From an uncultured Roseibium sp. (GTDB taxonomy: Bacteria > Pseudomonadota > Alphaproteobacteria > Rhizobiales > Stappiaceae), in contig NZ_OY769915.1 in NCBI RefSeq assembly GCF_963669205.1, positions 2,082,001 through 2,146,000 of the forward strand: 64,000 bases of DNA. Direction: 5' to 3'. The notes beneath the pieces were generated by a model. That model made no database searches. It had not been told where the DNA came from and worked only from the letters and a program-made list of their open reading frames with translations. Below are positions 27,372 through 34,886 of the stretch, piece after piece (within the stretch, counting starts at the first letter, position 1; every line of letters begins with the position of its first letter). Made by a program: the position numbers and the translations under genes.

Positions 27372-30318
27372 CGCTGCGAAAGGAGCCTTGATAGATCGAA
27401 TCAGGATCGTTCCGGAAGCTCCGGATAGCGCACGCGCCGCACTCTTCGTTGATGATCTGCTCAATCATAAGGACGAGGGCAGCACCTTTCGCGATTGTTT
27501 TGAGGACAGGCCTCTGATCGCAGGGTTCCTGACGGGTGTCCTCGGAAATTCACCTTACCTGCGCGACCTCATTCTTTCCGATCCGGCAAGAGCGTACGCC
27601 ATCTTGCAGGAAGCACCGGAAAAGCGCATTCGGCGGTTGCTGCAAGACGCTTCAGGGGCAAGGGCGGAAGACGAAGCGTCGATCATGCGGCAACTTCGTC
27701 ACCTGAAGCAGGATCTCGCCCTGACGCTCGGGCTCGCGGATATCGGCGGCGCTGTTGAACTGGATCAGGTCACGCACGCTCTGGCCGGCTTTGCCGACGC
27801 GGCACTCAACGCGGGCATAAGGTTCTGCCTGAGCGACCTGGCGCGCCGTGGCAAGTTTTCACCGCTCGATCCGGAAAAGCCGGAAGTCGGCAGTGGGCTG
27901 ATCGTGCTTGCGATGGGGAAACACGGCGCCAAGGAGCTGAACTACTCCTCCGATATCGATCTCATCGTGCTTTACGATCCGGAAAAGGCGCCCATGTCCG
28001 GCAGCACAGAGGCGCCGGTGGAATTCGTGCGGCTCACGCGCCGCCTGGTCAAGATCATGCAGGACCGGACAGAGGACGGCTATGTCTTCCGCACGGATCT
28101 GCGTTTGCGGCCGGATCCGGGAGCGACGCCCCTGGCGATGTCCGTGCCGGCGGCACTGGTCTACTACGAATCGCTGGGGCAGAACTGGGAGCGGGCGGCG
28201 CTCATCAAGGCGCGGGCATGCGCTGGAGACGTACCGGCAGGTGAAGCGTTCTTGCACGAAATTGTCCCGTTCATCTGGCGGAAATATCTGGATTTTGCCG
28301 CCATAGCCGACGTTCAGTCCATCAAGCGCCAGATTCACATGCACAAGGGCCACGGTGTTCTGGCGGTCGCCGGGCACAACGTCAAGCTCGGCCGCGGTGG
28401 CATCCGGGAGGTCGAGTTCTTTGTCCAGACGCAACAGCTGATCGCGGGTGGACGTAATCCGGCGCTGCGCGGAAGACGCACGCTCGACATGCTGAATGCC
28501 CTCAGCAATGCGGACTGGATTCGATTGCGGACCCGCGACGAGATGCGGGACGCCTATGTGTTTCTGCGCAACGTGGAACACAGGATCCAGATGCTGAATG
28601 ATGAACAGACCCAGCTCCTGCCCAAGGATGACGACGGATTGAAGCGCGTCTCCGCTCTCATGGGCTTCGAGACGTTCAGCGCATTCGAAACCGAACTGCT
28701 TGGCCACATGCAGAAGGTTCAGTTGCATTATTCCGAACTCTTTGAGGAAGAGCCCGGACTGTCCTCCGAACTGGGCAATCTGGTTTTCACCGGCGACGAC
28801 AATGATCCCGATACGCTTGAGACACTTGCACGTCTTGGCTTCAAGAAACCGGACGAGGCTGCGAATATTGTCAAAGCATGGCATTTCGGACGCTATCCGT
28901 GCACACGGTCGACCAAGGCGCGCGAACGGCTGACCGAAATGCATCCCACGCTGATCGGTGCTCTGGCGGCAACCGACAATGCCGACGCTGCGCTGGTTGC
29001 CTTCGACAGCTTCCTGTCCAAGCTGCCTGCCGGTGTTCAGCTCTTTTCGCTCCTCAGATCCAATCCGCAGCTGCTGACCCTGCTGGCCACCACCATGGGA
29101 ACGGCCCCGCGCATGGCGGAGACCGTTTCCAAACGCGTCCACGTGCTTGATGCGGTGCTGGACCCGGCCTTCTTCGGTGCCATGCCGAGTGTGCAGGAAT
29201 TCAGGGTCGGGCTGGACCAGACCCTGTCACAGGCGCGATTCTACGAGGAGGCGCTCGACCGCGCCCGCATTTTCGCCCAGGAGCAGCAGTTCCTGATCGG
29301 CCTCAGGCTACTTTCCGACACGCTCTCGGCGGACCGCGTCGGCTTTGCGCTCGCGCGCCTTGCCGAGGTGGTCGTGGACAGGACCCTGGTTCAGGTGATC
29401 CGTCATGTCGCCGAAACACATGGCGTTGTGCCCGGCGGCAACATTGCCGTCCTGGCGATGGGAAAACTCGGCGGCCGCGAAATGACCGCCTCGTCGGACC
29501 TCGATCTGATTCTACTTTACGAGGCACCGGAAGACGTCAAGCAGTCAGACGGCAAGCGGCCGCTCGCGATCACGCAGTATTATACCCGGCTCACGCAAAG
29601 GCTGGTCACGGCGCTGTCGGCACCGACCGCGGAAGGCCTCCTCTACGAGGTCGATTTTCGGCTGCGTCCGTCCGGCAATGCCGGGCCGCTGGCCACGAAC
29701 CTCGATGGCTTCATTTCCTATCAGGAAAAAAGCGCCTGGACCTGGGAACACATGGCCCTGACGCGGGCACGGGTGATCGCCTCGAGCTCGCCGGAATTTG
29801 CTCAGAAGATCGGCGACAGCATCTGCGAAACCCTGAAGAAATCCCGCGACGTTGCAAAACTCGCCGATGACGTTCGATCCATGCGTGCCCGCATTGAAAA
29901 GGAGAAGGGCACAAAGGATATCTGGGACATGAAGCAGGTAGCGGGCGGGCTCGTCGATATCGAATTCCTGGCCCAGTACCTGCAGTTGGCCAACGCGCAT
30001 GAAACGCCCGGTATCCTGGCCCAGGGGACCGAGGAAGCGCTGGAACGGCTGCGGGAAGCCGGCTTTCTCGAACCGGGAGATGCGGCTCTGTTGCTCGAAG
30101 CATTGCGGATGTATCAGCGGCTCACCCAGGTTCTGCGGCTTTCGCTCTCGGGAGACTTCAAGCCTGCCGAAGCACCGGGCGGGGTTCTGGATCTCCTGGT
30201 ACAGGCATCGGCCAGCCCGACTTTTTCACGGCTCGAGATGGAACTCGCCGACCTTCAGGCAAAGGTGCGCACCACTTTTGTCAGTTTGATCGGCGAGGTC
30301 GAGGTCGTCGAGGGCTGA
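27325..30318 (+). CDS. glnE: Glutamine synthetase adenylyltransferase/deadenylylase GlnE
   Basis: 997 residues from the ATG at 27325, which has AGGAGCGGGG upstream; an ATG at 27304 would add seven. Two nucleotidyltransferase domains are visible: the N-terminal deadenylylase with SSDIDLIVLYD near residue 210 and the C-terminal adenylyltransferase with SSDLDLILLYE near residue 725, each with the paired Asp metal site, followed by helical GlnD-UR-like domains. It sets glutamine synthetase activity in response to PII. Full length, no damage. The start lies inside the upstream kinase gene. Confidence 0.96.
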   Translation: MEKIDSVGPNSHAADDAAKGALIDRIRIVPEAPDSARAALFVDDLLNHKDEGSTFRDCFEDRPLIAGFLTGVLGNSPYLRDLILSDPARAYAILQEAPEKRIRRLLQDASGARAEDEASIMRQLRHLKQDLALTLGLADIGGAVELDQVTHALAGFADAALNAGIRFCLSDLARRGKFSPLDPEKPEVGSGLIVLAMGKHGAKELNYSSDIDLIVLYDPEKAPMSGSTEAPVEFVRLTRRLVKIMQDRTEDGYVFRTDLRLRPDPGATPLAMSVPAALVYYESLGQNWERAALIKARACAGDVPAGEAFLHEIVPFIWRKYLDFAAIADVQSIKRQIHMHKGHGVLAVAGHNVKLGRGGIREVEFFVQTQQLIAGGRNPALRGRRTLDMLNALSNADWIRLRTRDEMRDAYVFLRNVEHRIQMLNDEQTQLLPKDDDGLKRVSALMGFETFSAFETELLGHMQKVQLHYSELFEEEPGLSSELGNLVFTGDDNDPDTLETLARLGFKKPDEAANIVKAWHFGRYPCTRSTKARERLTEMHPTLIGALAATDNADAALVAFDSFLSKLPAGVQLFSLLRSNPQLLTLLATTMGTAPRMAETVSKRVHVLDAVLDPAFFGAMPSVQEFRVGLDQTLSQARFYEEALDRARIFAQEQQFLIGLRLLSDTLSADRVGFALARLAEVVVDRTLVQVIRHVAETHGVVPGGNIAVLAMGKLGGREMTASSDLDLILLYEAPEDVKQSDGKRPLAITQYYTRLTQRLVTALSAPTAEGLLYEVDFRLRPSGNAGPLATNLDGFISYQEKSAWTWEHMALTRARVIASSSPEFAQKIGDSICETLKKSRDVAKLADDVRSMRARIEKEKGTKDIWDMKQVAGGLVDIEFLAQYLQLANAHETPGILAQGTEEALERLREAGFLEPGDAALLLEALRMYQRLTQVLRLSLSGDFKPAEAPGGVLDLLVQASASPTFSRLEMELADLQAKVRTTFVSLIGEVEVVEG

Positions 30319-30537
30319 TCCGCCCGTTTCTTGCTGTCCTGCAAGGGTGACAACGCGCGGTGCCAAGCCGGCACGGCGACATTCGAAGAGACAAAAACCT
30401 CTGCAATTCCCGACATTCACAGGGCTCGTCTTCATCCGGAAAGGCGCACCGCCATGCTTGCGCTGTAACGCGCGTCACAGGGAAAGCCGCGCCTGGTCCT
30501 CCATCTTCAGGTCACGAACTGAACACGGAGCGATCAA
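30319..30537. other. Gap between glnE and the island's first gene
   Basis: 219 bp without a supported gene. It ends with CGGAGC 6 nt before the ATG at 30538. No terminator with a T tract, tRNA or integrase was seen. Confidence 0.5.
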
Positions 30538-31578
30538 ATGGCACTTCATCGGGATTTGAAAATCGTAGCTGACTGGGCTTGGCTGAGACGTGCGGAACTG
30601 ATGCGCAAGGCGCTGGCCACCGGTCGGCCGAAAGGACAAACGCATCTCGCGCAGAACAACCGTGCGGTCGATGAAATCTATGGGTACATCTGCGGTGCGA
30701 CCGCCCGCGATCGTCCCACCAGGAGGACGATGGAGAAATTCTCTGAAACGCTTTCAAGGAAGCTGCAGCACAAGCTCCGCGGTGCCAATTACATTTGTCA
30801 GGCCAATGGCTGGACCGAAATGAAAAGCCTGAACGACTTTCCGGAGTGGACGGACTGGGTCGGTGCATTCATCCACGTCATGACCCCGAATAAGGTGGTA
30901 TGCAGGGAACGCGTCTATCTCAATCTGAAGGATGAGACGCGCGCCAATGCGTTCAGCGCGATCCTGAAGAAGATCTGGCATCTGCCTGGTTTGTACAGCG
31001 CGAAGGTCGCAGCGCCAGGTTCGAAGAAGACCGACACGGTCGTGATTTACTGTGACACCCGGGAAACGCGGGAAGAAGTCGTCAAGATCGTCCAGAAGTA
31101 TCAGAAAAAGAACATGAGGCACTTTGGTTCACAATTGCCGAAAATGGTGGCGTCTGATGGACTGGGCATCGGACATGGTGCCGAACCTCCGACCATGCAT
31201 CCGGTGCGCCCGACCAGCGACAGGTTCGAAGCGGGGCACACCGACGGACAGAGTTTCGGATTTTATCGGGCAACCCTCATCTTCATCGCACTTGAACGCA
31301 CGCAATTTCCGGAGAATATGAACCAGGACTGCAGCAGGGCAGGTGTCAATCTGAGCAGATTTCAGAACGCCAACCCGAGACACGGAATGCGGCTGGACAT
31401 CGAAGGCCAGCAGAGAAAACAGGTAAATGCCGTCACAAGCGCGGCGCAGAAGATGGAGTTCGAACGGCGGGTCGAAGAGGTTTTCCGGCTGGCCGGACTG
31501 AATGCGGAACAACCGGAAACACAGGGGCCGGCGATCCTGAGCGCGCCTCCTCCTCCTCCTCCGCTGCCCGCAAATTGA
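30538..31578 (+). CDS. HopA1-type effector/lyase-like protein with polyproline tail
   Basis: 346 residues, no signal peptide or membrane segment. Residues about 122-285 follow the pattern I remember for the HopA1 (HrmA) family: a first strand RERVYLNLK, a strand TDTVVIYCDT, a helix leading to KNMRHF, then K202 with GLGIGHGAEPP, then QSFGFYRA before a helix, and a terminal NPRHG. HopA1 proteins are type III effectors in Pseudomonas syringae, and related domains act as phosphothreonine lyases in class V lanthipeptide synthesis. The tail is extended and proline-rich (APPPPPPLPAN). No secretion system, kinase partner or precursor peptide is in the window. The family call rests on memory of the pattern, not an alignment. 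Confidence 0.55.
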   Translation: MALHRDLKIVADWAWLRRAELMRKALATGRPKGQTHLAQNNRAVDEIYGYICGATARDRPTRRTMEKFSETLSRKLQHKLRGANYICQANGWTEMKSLNDFPEWTDWVGAFIHVMTPNKVVCRERVYLNLKDETRANAFSAILKKIWHLPGLYSAKVAAPGSKKTDTVVIYCDTRETREEVVKIVQKYQKKNMRHFGSQLPKMVASDGLGIGHGAEPPTMHPVRPTSDRFEAGHTDGQSFGFYRATLIFIALERTQFPENMNQDCSRAGVNLSRFQNANPRHGMRLDIEGQQRKQVNAVTSAAQKMEFERRVEEVFRLAGLNAEQPETQGPAILSAPPPPPPLPAN

Positions 31579-31592
31579 CCCCAGCAAGAATA

Positions 31593-31628
31593 CTGGGGTA
31601 CGCACTCATTTTTGAGTCCGTACCCCAG
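31593..31628. terminator. Long hairpin after the HopA1-like gene
   Basis: CTGGGGTACG pairs with CGTACCCCAG; inside, after one C-C mismatch, ACTCA pairs with TGAGT around a TTTT loop. This gives a 16-position stem with one mismatch, 14 bp after the stop. There is no following T tract, so it may end transcription with a protein factor or mark a recombination site. Confidence 0.6.
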
Positions 31629-31640
31629 GGTTGCCGCCGC

Positions 31641-31790
31641 TCAGTTGGCATCGCGTTCCGCAACCGGAAGCGTGTAACTGGCGGTGGTGCCCTTTTTGAC
31701 CTCGCAATGAAGCGTGAGCTTCCCACCATGCAGCTAAACCAGCAAGCAGTCGAAAGCCGGGCCCGTCAATCGTCCCTGCTGGCGTGGCCG
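31641..31790 (-). pseudogene. Remnant of a PleC-type kinase 3' end
   Basis: On the minus strand the bases ending at a TGA stop (31641-31643) translate to HGGKLTLHCEVKKGTT and SYTLPVAERDAN, matching HGGTLTIHSEVKKGTT and SFTLPLAEEETGA at the end of the intact kinase at 34887. The conserved Glu before LHGG is replaced by an in-frame TAG, and upstream codons keep the spacing of the G2 box (QG...G.A...LV) while the residues are mostly changed. About 85 bp are clearly similar at base level; similarity fades beyond 31790. This is a decayed fragment, not a working gene. Confidence 0.75.
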
Positions 31791-32051
31791 CAAAAACCAT
31801 GTTCACGCCACCGCTTGCCGCAGGGGGCAACAGGTTGCCACCGCCACTTAGACCGTGTCAGCAATCTGCCAAGCGGTTCACGGAGAAGCTTGTGGTGTCT
31901 TCGCACGATTGGCCGTGCCCGCTCGAAATCCACGAAAATGCCGAAGGATCACTTTCGCTGTGCCGCGTGTCACACAGAAGGGGCGGCTTTAATTGCCATG
32001 TTTCGGTGTGCAACCGCACCTGCGTGAAACACTGGAAACGAGGCAAGGCAC

Positions 32052-32705
32052 ATGTATTCAAGACTTCAATTTGAACATGATCTGATGCGCACCGCCAGGG
32101 CCAACTACAACCTTGGCGAACTGAAATTCCTACCACACGCCCGTGAAAGGGCGGTCTATGCAGGTCTGCAAGTCGGTGCGAACGCGACCCTTGCCCGGCT
32201 GTCATCGAACATTGCGTGGCGCGTCTATCAAAAATCGTTTCAACAGGGTGGCGACATGTTCATGGGCCGCCTGGCTTAGACACAGCAGCTTTATTGGGTA
32301 TTCGGCCTGGACGCCCAGAACCAGTACAACCTGTTGCCGGGCGGCGCAATCAATGTCCAGAAACTGAAGGACTGGTCGATCATGATCAATGATTGCTGGG
32401 AACTCGGCGCGGTGCATGCGCAAAAACGGTTCGTTCTGGAAACCGACATCAACTCCGCCGCCGATTTCTGGGACGCGAACCACAAGAGATAATTCGTAAC
32501 CGGTCGCGAACTCGTTGGTCTGGAACTGTTCGGGTACCAGATGGAAAAAAACTCCGGGGACGAACATGACCACGTTCGTCTGCACGTATCCGGGCATTGC
32601 GACTCAGGCAAGCCTGACAAGATACGCCAGCAAGATGAACCGGATCGGAGGTGGCCTGGTCGACAAAATGCGGCTTCTGAACTGGGTAGAGGCAACAGGA
32701 CCTGA
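32052..32705 (+). pseudogene. Uncharacterised gene broken by two in-frame stops
   Basis: From an ATG with GAGGCAAGG upstream, one frame reads through 75 codons, a TAG (32277-32279), 70 further codons, a TAA (32490-32492) and 70 more codons to a TGA (32703-32705). The parts between stops look like one natural protein (for example TQQLYWVFGLDAQNQYNLLP and VTGRELVGLELFGYQ), with normal composition and no other frame as good until about 32570. After that a second frame (MTTFVCTYPGIATQ onward, ending 32754) is equally plausible, so a frameshift may also be present. I do not recognise the family. Most likely a pseudogene of about 215 residues. Confidence 0.65.
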
Positions 32706-33225
32706 GCCCACTGATTGGGAATCAAAGCGTCTTTGCATGGGGGCGGTGGTGTGACCGCCTCCCGCGCTTGAGGCAAATTCCTGCCAGGTCCAATCGGCAT
32801 TCAGGATTCATTTTTTGGCTTTTTCGGGGTGCCCTCGTCGGGCATTAAGTTGAGTGACAACAGTACTCATCTGAATGTTTGGCCATGCGGCGCATGCCTG
32901 GCAGGCGGGGATAGCGGCTATTCGCTGGGAAACCGGAGTAGTTTGCTTCGGTGGTTGCAAAATTGCTCTCCCGGGCAACAGGGTACAATTTCTAGGGAAA
33001 TGACTATTGCGCCTTTACGAAAGGTATAGTTATGGAAATCCATAGGATGGCAAAGGCAAGGCATTGGCGAAGCTCAGGCTGAATGCTCAGAACGCACGAA
33101 AGTCACGCAGGACCGCGTCTTAATGGAGCTTGCACAAGTCGGCTTCATTTTCAGCCAATTGATTGGGCTGATCAGTCAGTCCGTATGATTGGGCGCAGTG
33201 CGCATAGGGCCTGCCTGGGCTATTG
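32706..33225. other. Gene-free, AT-richer stretch
   Basis: 520 bp with no supported gene. Base composition is visibly lower in G+C than the flanks. A small hairpin (TGCCC-GGGCA) lies near 32830-32845. Short frames here (including one at 32829-33029) lack ribosome sites and protein-like composition. It is probably decayed sequence belonging to the island. Confidence 0.55.
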
Positions 33226-33951
33226 CTAAATGTGAATGCTACCGGTCACGATCGCAGTCGCCAGCGCTTGCTCACGCGTACGTGCACCAAGCTTTGCCCG
33301 TGCATTGCGCAAATGCAGGTCAACCGTGACCGCCTGAATTGACATATGTTCAGCGATCCGGGCAGTTCTGAAGCCCTTGGCCAGCAACAAAAGACATTCG
33401 CGTTCACGGTTGGTCAGGCTGGCTTGCGACAGGTTCTCCAGACGACCGATCTTGTGATGCGCAATCGCCGCACAGATATGCAGCAACATGCCGAACTCTT
33501 CGTTGACCGCTTCGATATCGGCCCGTGGCAAGGCACTGACAAGGTTCCAACCTTTGACGACCGGATCATCCTCTCGCGACATTCTGAGCGCAATACCGGA
33601 CGTCAGCCCATATTCCTCAGCCCGGCGAATGACGGCAATGTCTTCCTCGGTCAGATAGGCGTGATCCGGCAGGAAGTGTATTCCCGTCATGAACTGGCTG
33701 GGCAGATTGGGCGCGTAAATGAACAGCGGGTCGCGCTCGTAGTCTTTTTGCTTGAAGTAAGCAGCCTTCCATTCGGTCAACTGATCGGAAAACCAGATAT
33801 CGTTGGCAGTCGGCACGACGTTTCGTCTGCGCTGGCCATAGACGGCCCCCTTAAAGCCGAAACTTTCGAAAAAACCGACCGTGTTTTCCCAAGCTTCCTG
33901 CGGGCTATTGGCCGACAAGATTTTGTCGGCAAACTGCTCCAGTTTCTTCAT
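33226..33951 (-). CDS. LuxR-type autoinducer-domain regulator (LuxR solo)
   Basis: 241 residues from the ATG at 33951 (GGAGCAG about 12 nt upstream). N-terminal autoinducer-binding domain at about 15-160: the conserved Trp, Tyr and Asp-Pro are present in WKAAYFKQKDYERDPLF, but where the second conserved Trp is expected the segment reads PSQFMTGIHF, so ligand choice may differ from classical acyl-homoserine lactones. C-terminal GerE helix-turn-helix (LTNRERECLLLLAKGFRTAR, then VTVDLHLRNARAKLGARTRE). No luxI gene is in the window, so it is a solo regulator here. It is divergent from small secreted-protein genes, its likely targets. Confidence 0.85.
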   Translation of the reverse strand: MKKLEQFADKILSANSPQEAWENTVGFFESFGFKGAVYGQRRRNVVPTANDIWFSDQLTEWKAAYFKQKDYERDPLFIYAPNLPSQFMTGIHFLPDHAYLTEEDIAVIRRAEEYGLTSGIALRMSREDDPVVKGWNLVSALPRADIEAVNEEFGMLLHICAAIAHHKIGRLENLSQASLTNRERECLLLLAKGFRTARIAEHMSIQAVTVDLHLRNARAKLGARTREQALATAIVTGSIHI

Positions 33952-33993
33952 TTCGCGTCTGTCTGCTCCCGGACCAAAAGAATGTTTTAGGCA

Positions 33994-34020
33994 CTCAGCT
34001 AATAAAATCCATAGCTTGAG
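33994..34020. promoter_or_regulatory. Imperfect dyad, candidate LuxR-type box
   Basis: CTCAGCTA and TAGCTTGAG, separated by 10 bp, are inverted repeats with one base missing. They lie between the divergent LuxR gene (start 33951) and the secreted-protein gene (start 34067), where an operator would be expected. Confidence 0.35.
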
Positions 34021-34066
34021 GGTTTTTTGCGCAGCGTTAGTGTCGACGCAGAGAGAAGGATTTTCT

Positions 34067-34399
34067 GTGATCGCACAAGTCAAGAACCGTCCAAAAGTCG
34101 AGCTTCATTTAAACACCAATGTGTTTTCCCTAATCCACGGAAGCCTCAAACCCGGCCTGTTCTCTGGCGTATTCGGGGCATTTGCCTTGGTGTTTCTGCC
34201 CGTGTCCTCCACTGCGCAGGCGACTGAATGCGAAATAATTTCCGACGTCGGTCTTTACTATGAGCGTCTTGAACAGGCGATCATGCTGATGGAATACAAA
34301 GACATCGTGGTGCGTGCGACGGACGGCATAATTCGTTGCGAAGAAGACGCCGGCAACGCACGGCAAGTGTGTTCTGTCGAAGCCCCGGCGAAATGCTGA
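34067..34399 (+). CDS. Small secreted cysteine-containing protein, possibly frameshifted
   Basis: 110 residues from a GTG at 34067 with GAGAGAAGGA ending 6 nt upstream. A long n-region leads to a hydrophobic core (GLFSGVFGAFALVFLPVSS) and a cleavage site near TAQA-TE. The mature part has about 55 residues and four cysteines. The frame stops at 34399, but the -1 frame continues from an ATG overlapping the stop (34393) for 37 codons with similar character, so the original protein was probably longer. No family recognised. It is divergent from the LuxR-type regulator. Confidence 0.5.
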   Translation: MIAQVKNRPKVELHLNTNVFSLIHGSLKPGLFSGVFGAFALVFLPVSSTAQATECEIISDVGLYYERLEQAIMLMEYKDIVVRATDGIIRCEEDAGNARQVCSVEAPAKC

Positions 34400-34506
34400 T
34401 CGATTCCGAACGAGGCACTTTCGTTGTGCGCCTGCCCGCAGACACCATGAGTGAGGTTCAGATCTATCAGACAGGCGATCTTTCCTGTAGCCCGAAATCG
34501 AATTGA
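34393..34506 (+). CDS. 37-codon frame continuing the preceding secreted protein
   Basis: Starts at ATG 34393, overlapping the preceding stop (ATGCTGA), in the -1 frame. The product (MLIDSERGTFVVRLPADTMS and on to LSCSPKSN) has a natural amphipathic pattern and a further cysteine. Either a frameshift split one gene, or it is a translationally coupled small gene. Confidence 0.35.
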   Translation: MLIDSERGTFVVRLPADTMSEVQIYQTGDLSCSPKSN

Positions 34507-34545
34507 CGTCTTGCAAGCTTCCATTTCATTCAAGGAAACACGGCC

Positions 34546-34779
34546 ATGAAGATTGTGTGCCTCGCAGTGCTGGCCCTGTCACTGTATGTAGCGGCCGCAA
34601 AAGCGGACGGAAAAGACGCCAAACCAACCTGCGAAAAGCTGATTGCGCTCTATATCGAGTTGGGAAAGAGTTCTGGTCAGGCCGTCAGCAAAGAAGCTGC
34701 GCGCGCAGCAGTGATGTCCGAAAACCCAAGCGACGCAGACTGCGCGGCAATGCTGGCTCTTTTTTCCAAAAACAACTGA
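34546..34779 (+). CDS. Small secreted two-cysteine protein
   Basis: 77 residues with AAGGAAA 8 nt before the ATG. Signal peptide (IVCLAVLALSLYVAAAKA) and a mature part of about 57 residues holding two cysteines (PTCEKL and DADCAAML) that could form a disulphide, with a helical pattern similar to acid-resistance HdeA-type chaperones, though I cannot confirm that family. Same direction as the preceding secreted-protein frames and probably under the same LuxR-facing promoter. Confidence 0.6.
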   Translation: MKIVCLAVLALSLYVAAAKADGKDAKPTCEKLIALYIELGKSSGQAVSKEAARAAVMSENPSDADCAAMLALFSKNN

Positions 34780-34877
34780 TGGCGATACTCGTAATCGATG
34801 GCATCAACGATGCGGCAAAGACGGCAAGTGCGATCAAGGCCGCGTTCACCGTCGAGCAGTTTAGTGGCTCCTTATGA
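34779..34877 (+). CDS. 32-codon frame overlapping the previous stop
   Basis: ATG 34779 overlaps the TGA of the preceding gene (TGATG), giving MAILVIDGINDAAKTASAIK and 12 more residues. Too short to judge; could be a coupled microprotein or the start of a lost gene cut at the island edge, 9 bp before the kinase stop. Confidence 0.25.
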   Translation: MAILVIDGINDAAKTASAIKAAFTVEQFSGSL

Positions 34878-34886
34878 GCCCGTACT

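Larger units (their letters stand above)
31579..32051. other. Gene-free stretch with hairpin and kinase remnant
   Basis: 473 bp between the HopA1-like gene and the next (broken) gene. It contains the hairpin at 31593-31628 and a degraded kinase 3' end (31641 to about 31790). In 31800-32050 I see no coding signal beyond short random frames. Confidence 0.6.

Noticed and set aside
30538..31578. Class V lanthipeptide gene cluster
   Set aside because: The HopA1-like gene alone is not enough; no kinase, cyclase or precursor peptide could be identified nearby.
32829..33029. 66-codon frame in the island
   Set aside because: No ribosome site, random composition, no recognisable pattern.
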